From assembly GCA_937876375.1 (NCBI GenBank), contig CALEHY010000008.1:36118-100117 (forward strand): DNA of 64,000 nt, read 5' to 3'. The notes under the pieces are model-generated. The model did no database searches and was not told the DNA's origin. It saw only the letters and a program-made list of their open reading frames with translations. A program made the position numbers and the translations under genes. Source of the DNA: an uncultured Clostridia bacterium. Lineage in GTDB: Bacteria > Bacillota > Clostridia > Oscillospirales > Acutalibacteraceae. Positions 50,614 through 57,659 of this stretch are shown here, in pieces (the stretch's first letter is position 1; every line of letters begins with the position of its first letter).

Positions 50614-51459
50614 ATGAGCGAATGTTGGCTAAACGGCAAGACTGTTGTAGTTACTGGTGCATCTGGTGGTATGGGTGCTGGTATCGCTGCAACCTTAATT
50701 AAAAAGCACGGCTGTACCGTTATCGGTGTCGCTAGAAGTGAGTCAAAAATGCTCAAGTTCGTAGATGAGCTTGGTGACGAATATGCAGACAAGTTTTCAT
50801 ACAAGCTATTCGACGTTTCTGTTAAGGAGAATTGGGAAAGCTTTGCAAATGAGCTAATCGAGAACGATACAAAGGTCGATATCCTCATCAACAACGCTGG
50901 TATCCTACCAAAATTCAAAAGATTTGACCGATACAGCTACGAGGAGATTGAGCAAGCGATGAATATCAATTTCTACTCTTGCATCTACTCCACAAAGGCT
51001 ATGCTACCTATCATCCTTAAGTCAAAGACTCCAGCTGTTGTCAATGTTGACTCATCAGCAGCGCTAATGACACTTGCTGGCACCTCAATGTACTCTGCAT
51101 CAAAGGCTGCGTTAAAGGGCTTTACCGAGGCACTTCGTGTTGAGTTCAAGGGCAAAATGTATGTTGGTCTTGTTTGTCCAGGTTTCACAAAGACAGATAT
51201 CTTCCGTGGTCAAGGTGGAGCAGATAGTAGCAATGACAAGGGCACAAAGATGATAGATATGGTGTCTACCGATTGTGACAAGATGGTGAATATGATTATG
51301 TTCGGTATCGAGCACCAGCGACCAATGATGGTGCACGGATTCGATGCTCACGCAATGTCAGCATTTAACCGACTATTGCCAGTAAAGGGCAGCAAATTAT
51401 TCAGCGCTGTAATGAAAATGGCAAAAATCGACCTATTCAAAGAGGTATTTGACGACTAA
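50614..51459 (+). CDS. short-chain dehydrogenase/reductase
   Basis: The 281-residue NAD(P)-dependent oxidoreductase has the classical SDR motifs: VVTGASGGMGAG (cofactor loop, about residue 12), INNAGIL (about 91), the catalytic Ser in VNVDSSAAL, and Tyr-x-x-x-Lys in MYSASKAAL (about 155). VCPGFTKTDIF follows the active site. An Arg after strand 2 (VARSES) suggests NADP preference. The substrate is not predictable. GGGAGG precedes the ATG at 50614; the longer in-frame start is not supported. Confidence 0.9.
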   Translation: MSECWLNGKTVVVTGASGGMGAGIAATLIKKHGCTVIGVARSESKMLKFVDELGDEYADKFSYKLFDVSVKENWESFANELIENDTKVDILINNAGILPKFKRFDRYSYEEIEQAMNINFYSCIYSTKAMLPIILKSKTPAVVNVDSSAALMTLAGTSMYSASKAALKGFTEALRVEFKGKMYVGLVCPGFTKTDIFRGQGGADSSNDKGTKMIDMVSTDCDKMVNMIMFGIEHQRPMMVHGFDAHAMSAFNRLLPVKGSKLFSAVMKMAKIDLFKEVFDD

Positions 51460-51499
51460 TTTAACACAGATTTAACATAAACTAAATATATACTAAATT
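51460..51499 (+). promoter_or_regulatory. candidate PhoP box upstream of the phosphate operon
   Basis: Two exact TTTAACA hexamer-like units start at 51460 and 51471, followed in the same 11-base phase by CTAAATA (51482) and CTAAATT (51493). Four direct repeats at 11-base spacing match the Firmicutes PhoP box (TTAACA with about 5-base gaps). It lies between the SDR stop and the Na/Pi transporter gene. Confidence 0.6.
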
Positions 51500-51533
51500 T
51501 AACGGGCGTAGTTTATCATTGAGGTGATTGATT

Positions 51534-53282
51534 ATGTCCGTTTTTAATATTTTATCGCTAGTCGGTGGACTAGCAATGTTCCTGTTCGGTATGAACTATA
51601 TGGGTGCGTCACTCGAAAAGCTAGGTGGCGGCAAATTTGAATCCATACTAGAAAAAATGACCAACAACAGAATAAAGGGCGTTCTTCTCGGTGCTGGCGT
51701 CACAGCAATTATCCAGTCATCAAGTGCTGTAACTGTTATGGCTGTAGGATTTGTTAACTCATCAATAATGAGCCTGCACCAAGTAATCGGTATCATTATG
51801 GGTGCCAATATCGGCACAACTATAACAAGCTGGATATTATCACTAACTAATATCGAATCAACAAATCTTTTTGTCAGTCTTTTGAAACCATCATCATTCA
51901 CACCAGTGCTAGCTTTAATAGGTATGATAATGTATATGGCTAGCAAAAAGGATAAGCAAAAGGACATTGGCTCAATCCTATTAGGCTTTGCAATACTTAT
52001 GTTCGGTATGGAAACAATGAGCACAGCTGTTGCTCCACTAAAGGACGTGCCAGAATTCACAAGCATTTTGACAATGTTCTCAAATCCGCTCTTAGGCGTG
52101 CTTGCAGGTGCAGTACTAACAGCTATAATACAATCATCATCTGCCTCTGTTGGTATTCTGCAAGCACTTGCTATTACAGGCTCAATTAGTGTTGCGTCAG
52201 CATTTCCTATTATACTTGGCCAAAATATCGGCACCTGTGTCACAGCCATTATCTCATCAATCGGCACAAACAAAAATGCAAAACGAACTGCAGTTGTTCA
52301 TCTTGCATTTAACACTATCGGTGTTGTACTTGCGATGATATTGTTCTATGGGGTGAATGCGATATTCGGTTTGCCATTCATCAAGGAGACAGTTAATGCG
52401 ACATATATCGCAATTATTCACACAGCGTTTAATGTGTTCTCCACAGTAGCACTATTCCCATTTGGCAAACAGCTTGAAAAACTAGCGCACTTTATCATCA
52501 AGGACAAAAAGGACGATGAGCAAAAGGCTCTTATAGACGAGCGTTTTCTTATGACACCATCATATGCTATCAGCAAGGTTAAGGAGCAAGCTGACTCAAT
52601 GGGCAAACTATCAAGAGATAATATCTATTTATGTCTTGACTTGATAAAAAAATACTCTCATAATGATGATGAATTGATTTATAAGAACGAAAAGGTTTTG
52701 GATAAGCTTGAGGACGAGCTTGAAACCTATTTGGTAAAAATCAGTTCAATGAATTTGAGCATTGATGATTCAATCAAGCTATCAAAATTGAGCCACTCTA
52801 TCAGCAATTTTGAGCGTATCGGTGATTACGGTGTTAATATCCTAAAAATAAAAAGACGAATGCATCAAAACAAGGTGCATTTCACACCGGATGCTAATCG
52901 AGAGCTCGAAATCATGAGCAGAGCTGTTGGTGAAATCATCAACAAGGCTATCGAAGCATTTATTAATGATGATGTTAATTTAGCTTGCGAAATCGAGCCG
53001 CTTGAACAGGTTATCAACAACCTAAAGGAAGAATTAAGAGTACGCCATTCAAAAAGGCTACAGGATAATGAGTGCACTATTGAAAATGGAATGCTGTTCT
53101 TCGATATCATCAATTCGTTTGAGCGAATTGCAGACCATTGCTCAAATCTTGCTGTGTGCATTATTGAATTATCAAATAGAAGCTATCAAACCCATACATA
53201 CCTAAAGGGTGTAAAGAGCCACAACAACAAAGGCTTTATGGAAATGTTTGAGGAATATTTACTAAAATATAAGGTAGGTTAA
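51534..53282 (+). CDS. Na+/phosphate cotransporter with PhoU-like domain
   Basis: This NptA/PNaS-family protein imports phosphate with sodium. The 582-residue chain has two inverted membrane repeats, each with the signature Gln-Ser-Ser-Ser (AIIQSSSAVTVM near residue 60 and AIIQSSSASVGIL near 200), then a soluble PhoU-like helical domain (about 345-560). GAGGTGA precedes the ATG at 51534. The two genes downstream encode PhoP and PhoR, and a PhoP-box-like repeat lies upstream, so transport and its regulator form one unit. Confidence 0.92.
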   Translation: MSVFNILSLVGGLAMFLFGMNYMGASLEKLGGGKFESILEKMTNNRIKGVLLGAGVTAIIQSSSAVTVMAVGFVNSSIMSLHQVIGIIMGANIGTTITSWILSLTNIESTNLFVSLLKPSSFTPVLALIGMIMYMASKKDKQKDIGSILLGFAILMFGMETMSTAVAPLKDVPEFTSILTMFSNPLLGVLAGAVLTAIIQSSSASVGILQALAITGSISVASAFPIILGQNIGTCVTAIISSIGTNKNAKRTAVVHLAFNTIGVVLAMILFYGVNAIFGLPFIKETVNATYIAIIHTAFNVFSTVALFPFGKQLEKLAHFIIKDKKDDEQKALIDERFLMTPSYAISKVKEQADSMGKLSRDNIYLCLDLIKKYSHNDDELIYKNEKVLDKLEDELETYLVKISSMNLSIDDSIKLSKLSHSISNFERIGDYGVNILKIKRRMHQNKVHFTPDANRELEIMSRAVGEIINKAIEAFINDDVNLACEIEPLEQVINNLKEELRVRHSKRLQDNECTIENGMLFFDIINSFERIADHCSNLAVCIIELSNRSYQTHTYLKGVKSHNNKGFMEMFEEYLLKYKVG

Positions 53283-53283
53283 A

Positions 53284-53958
53284 ATGAACAAATTAATTTA
53301 CATTGTTGAGGACGATATTAGTATCAAGGAGCTAGAAAGCTACGCTCTTATCAATAGTGATTTTGAGGTAAAGTCATTCGAGAGAGCCAAGGAGCTATAT
53401 CCTGCCCTTGATGACAAAACACCTGCACTAATTCTTCTTGATATTATGCTACCAGATGAGGACGGACTATCTATCTTAAGCAAGATACGAAAGACCCCAT
53501 TGTACAAAACCGTACCTATCATTATGGTAACAGCGAAAACAAGCGAAATCGATGCAGTAAAAGGGCTCGATATGGGTGCAGATGACTATATCACAAAGCC
53601 ATTTGGCGTGATGGAGCTAGTCAGCAGAGTAAAAGCTGTTCTTCGCAGAACACAAACACAGCCAAATAACAATATCGCATACAAGAATATTCTTGTTGAC
53701 GAAGCAAAGCATATTGTTTTCGTTGACGATACAGAGGTTGAATTAACCTATAAGGAATACGAAATTCTAAAGCTACTAATTATAAACAAGAACATTGTTC
53801 TCACCCGTGACAAGCTGATGGAGAATATTTGGGGATACGACTTTGAGCAAGGCAATCGAACTGTCGATGTTCACATTTTGTCCCTACGCAGAAAGCTTGG
53901 TGACGCTGGTGAATGCATAAAGACTATTCGCAATGTTGGATACAAGATAGGAGAATAA
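53284..53958 (+). CDS. phoP: PhoB/PhoP-type response regulator
   Basis: This OmpR/PhoB-family regulator controls the phosphate-starvation response. The 224-residue protein has a receiver domain (about 1-118) with the acidic pair DD near residue 10, the phosphorylated Asp in LILLDIMLPDEDG (about 53) and the Lys in ITKPFG (about 103), then a winged-helix domain (about 128-224) with LTYKEYEILKLL and NRTVDVHILSLRRKLG. It is 1 base after the transporter and 1 base before the kinase. The phosphate role is from context. Confidence 0.9.
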   Translation: MNKLIYIVEDDISIKELESYALINSDFEVKSFERAKELYPALDDKTPALILLDIMLPDEDGLSILSKIRKTPLYKTVPIIMVTAKTSEIDAVKGLDMGADDYITKPFGVMELVSRVKAVLRRTQTQPNNNIAYKNILVDEAKHIVFVDDTEVELTYKEYEILKLLIINKNIVLTRDKLMENIWGYDFEQGNRTVDVHILSLRRKLGDAGECIKTIRNVGYKIGE

Positions 53959-53959
53959 T

Positions 53960-55261
53960 ATGGTAAACAAAACCTTTACTAAAATATTATCTCTTGGACT
54001 AGGTATAGTTTTGGTAACAAGTCTGCTAACAGCAATAGTTTTTCACAGCTATTACGAAAAGCAAGCACAAAACAACCTAAAATCAACAGCTATACTTGTT
54101 TCAGCAGAAATAAATGCAAACGATGACTATTCGTTCATCAACAGTATCAATGATGATACAAGACTTACAATAATCGATGAAAACGGCACTGTCCTTGCAG
54201 ATAGTATCGAAAATGCAAGCACTATGGAAAGCCACGCTGACAGACCAGAGTTCAAGGAAGCGCTACAAAGTGGTCAGGGCTCAACCATTCGAAAATCTGC
54301 AACCATAGACAAAAACACATATTACTATGCAATCAGGCTCGATAATGGCAATGTCCTTCGTGTCGCAGTGACAAGTGAGAGCGTTTCAATGGTGTTCTAT
54401 CAGTCACTAATTTATATCGCTATCGTCAGCCTAATTGTTATGCTACTATCCCTTGCAATCAGCTTTGCTATAACAAAGAGCATTGTTAAGCCGATAACTG
54501 ATATTGGCAACAATCTTGACAATATCGAGGAGCAAGAAACCTTTGAGGAGCTGACCCCCTTCGTCAATGTTCTAAAGGAGCATAAGCAAAAACAAAACCA
54601 GCTTGATAAACAAAAAAAGGAGTTCACAGCCAATGTGTCCCACGAGCTGAAAACTCCACTAACCTCTATCGCAGGATATGCCGAATTAATCGAAACTGGT
54701 ATGGCAAAGGACGAGGATATCAAACCATTTGCCCACACTATACGCAAGCAAGCATTAAGGCTTGTAACATTAACAGAGGATATTATCAAATTATCACAGC
54801 TTGATGAGGCACAACCAGAAAACATAGCGTTTGATGAAATCAATCTTTCTGCTATTGCCGAGCGCTGTGCCGAGTCACTAGAAATGAATGCAAAGTCAAG
54901 AAATATCAATATCAGCCTTGAAACAGATCAATGCATCATCATTGGAAACGAAGCATTGATCGAGGAAATGGTATATAACCTCATTGACAATGCAATTCGC
55001 TACAACAAGGACAATGGAACAGTCGATATCAACGTGTCCGATAGCTCCATCACAGTATCCGATACTGGTATCGGCATACCAGAAAAATATCAGCAAAGGA
55101 TATTTGAGCGTTTCTTCAGAGTCGACAAATCACGAAGCAAGGAAACCGGAGGCACTGGTCTTGGTCTAGCGATAGTCAAGCATATTGCCGAGGTGCACAG
55201 TGCAAAAGTATCAATCACTAGCGCCGAAAATATCGGCACTACAATCAAAATTCAGTTCTAA
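53960..55261 (+). CDS. phoR: PhoR-type sensor histidine kinase
   Basis: The 433-residue membrane kinase has two helices (about 8-28 and 152-172) flanking an extracytoplasmic PAS-like sensor region, a short HAMP-like linker, the phospho-accepting His in VSHELKTPLTSIAGYAE (about residue 222), the N box LIDNAIRYNKDNG, G1 DTGIGIPEKYQ and G2 GGTGLGLAIVKH. It pairs with the regulator one base upstream. A terminator follows at 55282. Confidence 0.92.
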   Translation: MVNKTFTKILSLGLGIVLVTSLLTAIVFHSYYEKQAQNNLKSTAILVSAEINANDDYSFINSINDDTRLTIIDENGTVLADSIENASTMESHADRPEFKEALQSGQGSTIRKSATIDKNTYYYAIRLDNGNVLRVAVTSESVSMVFYQSLIYIAIVSLIVMLLSLAISFAITKSIVKPITDIGNNLDNIEEQETFEELTPFVNVLKEHKQKQNQLDKQKKEFTANVSHELKTPLTSIAGYAELIETGMAKDEDIKPFAHTIRKQALRLVTLTEDIIKLSQLDEAQPENIAFDEINLSAIAERCAESLEMNAKSRNINISLETDQCIIIGNEALIEEMVYNLIDNAIRYNKDNGTVDINVSDSSITVSDTGIGIPEKYQQRIFERFFRVDKSRSKETGGTGLGLAIVKHIAEVHSAKVSITSAENIGTTIKIQF

Positions 55262-55281
55262 CAAAAAAGGTGACCAATATT

Positions 55282-55340
55282 GCCCCCTCGATAAAGAGGG
55301 GGCTTTTTTGCAAAAAGAAAGGAGCAACAATTTGCTCCTT
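55282..55340 (+). terminator. terminator after phoR, with a second hairpin
   Basis: GCCCCCTC pairs with GAGGGGGC (55282-55303), followed by T6. A second hairpin AAGGAGCAA/TTTGCTCCTT lies at 55319-55340. The next 124 bases up to 55465 hold nothing recognisable. Confidence 0.88.
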
Positions 55341-55464
55341 AAACATTATCTTCTGAAAGTATGTAACCCACTATGACACTTTCAAATTGGAAGATGCCAT
55401 AATGTGTTTTGTTTTTATCACGGAATAATACTAAAATGTTACAACAACGTTTTTCATAAAATTA

Positions 55465-55653
55465 TCACTTATTAGTAACCATTGAACGAATGGTAATAAA
55501 TACGATTAAAGCAAATATGGCTGTGCTTGAATATATCATTAAAATTGTCATATTCTGTCCTTGACCACCAGTTGCAATTATCAGTGCATTTTGCAGGGTT
55601 AATATTGCCACTAATGTGTCTATCATATTAATAACTCGAAGCTCTCTAATCAA
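55465..55653 (-). CDS. C-terminal fragment of a frameshifted membrane protein
   Basis: This 62-residue ORF (TTG start) encodes two membrane helices. Its frame is -1 relative to the upstream ORF at 55650-56108, which it overlaps by 4 bases. Reading back in this frame through the overlap gives KKESNCLIRELRVINMIDTLV, a natural continuation of the upstream protein. It is therefore better seen as the second half of one gene of about 210 residues than as an independent gene. Confidence 0.55.
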   Translation of the reverse strand: MIRELRVINMIDTLVAILTLQNALIIATGGQGQNMTILMIYSSTAIFALIVFITIRSMVTNK

Positions 55654-56108
55654 ACAATTTGATTCTTTTTTGATTTATTAAGATTTGATATCGATATAAT
55701 TATTCGGTATGTTGTATAAGCTGCCATACCTATTGCAATAAACAAACCATTAGTATAGTTCCTTCCACTTACTACCATTACCTTAATTGGAACTATTAAA
55801 GATAGATTAAGCACAATTAACAATAAATGTGTATATCGGCTAATTTTTCTCCTAAACAAATCATCATTCATTGTATTGTTATGCCTATTTGCTCTTTCGC
55901 AGAATATAATTATACCTCTTATTGTTATGAGAAAAATATAATAAACACAAATCGAACCATTCCATAATGAATGATTTATAATACCCATTATTCCATTAAA
56001 AACAGCAAAAACAATGCCATTAATAAATGACATTGTTGATGATGCAAGTGTTTTAAAAATAAAGCTGTTTTTTTGATAATTTATCAATAAATTTATGAGT
56101 GATTTCAT
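55650..56108 (-). CDS. N-terminal part of a frameshifted multi-pass membrane protein
   Basis: The 152-residue ORF encodes four hydrophobic helices and a polar loop (RANRHNNTMNDDLF). It ends LNKSKKNQIV just after the heptamer A-AAA-AAG (55665-55671, minus strand), positioned in frame as a classic -1 slippery site. A -1 shift there joins it to the ORF at 55465-55653. An AT hairpin (AATCAAA-TTG-TTTGATT) follows at once. It is either programmed frameshifting, a disabling mutation or a homopolymer error. It overlaps the TetR gene by 4 bases. Function unknown; a membrane partner of the TetR unit. Confidence 0.6.
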   Translation of the reverse strand: MKSLINLLINYQKNSFIFKTLASSTMSFINGIVFAVFNGIMGIINHSLWNGSICVYYIFLITIRGIIIFCERANRHNNTMNDDLFRRKISRYTHLLLIVLNLSLIVPIKVMVVSGRNYTNGLFIAIGMAAYTTYRIIISISNLNKSKKNQIV

Positions 56109-56713
56109 AGTTGTTCTTTTGCTGAGTTAGGTAAATTTGGTCGTACACAATTAAATATAATTTTAGATATTTCCTCAACTGACTCCTTGCAATCATTCTC
56201 AATCCAATGGTTAATAACACTTTTTAAGCCTTGAAAATAAAACGCTATTAAATACTCGTGTTCATTTTCAGGAATATTAAATCTCTTGTATATTGGTATT
56301 AATATTTTCTCGCAAATATCAGCAAAATTAGTATATGTTTTCATTGAATGAGGATTTCGTTGTGCTGCCATAAAAATCTTTTTGTTTGATTTCATAAACT
56401 CAAGGTACGGAATTAGATAGCTATCATTGATAAGAACAAGATCTGACAATGGTGCATTTGCAATGTTTAACATCATATCATTTATTGATATATCAAATGA
56501 TTCATCAAACATTTTATTAATCATTTCGATAGCTTCATCCAACAAATCGTTCATCGATTCGTAGTGAAGATAGAATGTTGAACGATTTACACCTGCTGTA
56601 TTGCAAAGCTCCTTAACTGTGATGTATTCAAAATCTTTTTTATCAAGTAAATCAATTAAAGCATTATCCATAATTTGGGCAGTGTTAAAATATTTACTTT
56701 CTGATTTATTCAA
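56105..56713 (-). CDS. TetR/AcrR-family transcriptional regulator
   Basis: The 202-residue protein has an N-terminal helix-turn-helix (about 10-55) with ITVKELCNTAGVNRSTFYLHYESMNDLL, the TetR signature, and a helical ligand-binding domain. It lies between a 119-residue membrane protein gene and the frameshifted membrane gene, all on the minus strand. A 24-base palindrome over the upstream promoter (57115-57138) is a likely operator, so it probably represses its own operon. Its AT-rich codons differ from genes left of 55 kb. Confidence 0.85.
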   Translation of the reverse strand: MNKSESKYFNTAQIMDNALIDLLDKKDFEYITVKELCNTAGVNRSTFYLHYESMNDLLDEAIEMINKMFDESFDISINDMMLNIANAPLSDLVLINDSYLIPYLEFMKSNKKIFMAAQRNPHSMKTYTNFADICEKILIPIYKRFNIPENEHEYLIAFYFQGLKSVINHWIENDCKESVEEISKIIFNCVRPNLPNSAKEQL

Positions 56714-56733
56714 TAATTACACCACCCATTCTA

Positions 56734-57093
56734 TTATTCGGTTTCTTCACTAATTTCTTTTGCAAGCTGAATAATATCAAATGCATATTTTTGTTTGCCT
56801 TTTTCAACTAACTTGCTATAAATTGAATAATTAACGCTAACGCCAACTAAACCAATTACACCAATAACTATGCCAGTTACAAATGATAATGTGTTTCCAT
56901 TACCAATAACATTCATTACAAGGCACATTCCAGTTCCAAGCACCAACGACATTAAAACACCAAATGTATATGCAAAAATATTTGCAGATTTTTTAGCTTT
57001 TTTGTCCAGCTTTTTTAATGCCATTACCTTTGAGGTTCCTTTTGGTGCATATTCCTTTGCAATTGATTGTGCGTAAATTTTGTCTGTGTTCAT
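56734..57093 (-). CDS. small two-helix membrane protein upstream of TetR
   Basis: The 119-residue protein has a conserved-looking polar start (KIYAQSIAKEYAPKGTSKVMALKKLDKKAKK) followed by two membrane helices (about 39-60 and 69-90). I recall very similar Clostridia proteins, sometimes misnamed dihydropteridine reductase; no enzyme motif is visible. AAAGGAGG precedes the ATG. It heads the TetR operon, and its promoter carries the palindromic operator. Confidence 0.68.
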   Translation of the reverse strand: MNTDKIYAQSIAKEYAPKGTSKVMALKKLDKKAKKSANIFAYTFGVLMSLVLGTGMCLVMNVIGNGNTLSFVTGIVIGVIGLVGVSVNYSIYSKLVEKGKQKYAFDIIQLAKEISEETE

Positions 57094-57114
57094 AGCTTAT
57101 AGCCTCCTTTTATT

Positions 57115-57138
57115 TTGTGATTTCATTGTACATCACAA
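57115..57138 (-). promoter_or_regulatory. putative TetR operator over the -10 box
   Basis: TTGTGAT (57115-57121) and ATCACAA (57132-57138) form a perfect dyad with a 10-base gap. It covers the minus-strand -10 element TACAAT (57125-57130) in front of the 119-residue protein gene. Confidence 0.55.
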
Positions 57139-57280
57139 ATCAAAAGAAAGTGAACAACACAAAACAAAAAATGTGTTGAATTAAAAAGTATTTTGTAATT
57201 ATTATACTTTTAATATATCTGTTTTTCAATATCCAAGTTGTCGCATTACTAAAATGTCGCGCCAACTCTTGATTTATCAT

Positions 57281-57309
57281 TTGACATTGTTTTATGCATA
57301 ATATATAAT
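57281..57309 (+). promoter_or_regulatory. toxin promoter
   Basis: TTGACA (57281-57286) and TATAAT (57304-57309) are 17 apart, a perfect sigma-A promoter about 105 bases before the small ORF. Confidence 0.85.
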
Positions 57310-57414
57310 ATCTTTGGGCAAGGAGATTTGTCACGAAACACGGTAGGCGGTTAGTCCTCTTTTTTATCCAAGAGGGCGTGCCCTCTTGAGATTATATCGA
57401 AGGAGGGTGATGCT

Positions 57415-57480
57415 ATGGAACAGAGCATTTTGTATCTTACTATAGTCATTATACTTATTATTGTTATAAATAAAAAGTAA
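57415..57480 (+). CDS. 21-residue hydrophobic peptide, putative type I toxin
   Basis: The ORF starts at the ATG at 57415, 7 bases after AAGGAGGG, and encodes MEQSILYLTIVIILI followed by a few hydrophobic residues and a basic end (NKK): one short membrane helix. The stop codon lies inside the terminator stem. It has a perfect promoter at 57281, a leader of about 100 bases with the hairpin AAGAGGGC/GCCCTCTT (57370-57387), and a convergent RNA from the other side. Size, topology and layout fit Fst/Ldr-like pore-forming type I toxins. The sequence itself is not one I can place in a named family. Confidence 0.7.
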   Translation: MEQSILYLTIVIILIIVINKK

Positions 57481-57519
57481 CCGCCCTGTAGCCTGAGAAA
57501 CTTAGGGTGGTTACTTTTT
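57472..57519. terminator. shared bidirectional terminator of the toxin and antisense RNAs
   Basis: AAAAAGTAACCGCCCT (57472-57487) pairs with AGGGTGGTTACTTTTT (57504-57519) with a 16-base loop. Being A- and T-flanked, it ends both convergent transcripts. Confidence 0.85.
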
Positions 57520-57563
57520 AACCATATTCAAGGGCTGACCGTCTATCGGACTGCTCCTTGTTC
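57472..57563 (-). ncRNA. putative antisense antitoxin RNA
   Basis: A perfect minus-strand promoter predicts a start near 57563, and the shared terminator predicts an end near 57472, giving an RNA of about 92 bases. It overlaps the 3' end of the toxin mRNA over the whole terminator, has no good ORF, and contains TCGGACTGCTCCTT-like sequence (57546-57559, plus sense) loosely resembling CGGTTAGTCCTCTT in the toxin leader (57345-57358). Confidence 0.65.
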
Positions 57564-57569
57564 ATTTAT

Positions 57570-57598
57570 ATTATATGTAATTATTTTATTTTTGTCAA
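57570..57598 (-). promoter_or_regulatory. antitoxin RNA promoter
   Basis: Minus-strand TTGACA (57593-57598) and TATAAT (57570-57575), 17 apart, convergent with the toxin promoter. Confidence 0.85.
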
Positions 57599-57659
57599 CA
57601 TCTATTATTCTCTATCTTTTGATAGGGAATTTTTATTTTTAAATATGATGTGAAAATAT

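Noticed and set aside
57140..57334. Minus-strand 64-codon ORF in front of the toxin locus
   Set aside because: It lies across the toxin promoter, has no ribosome binding site and shows no protein-like pattern.
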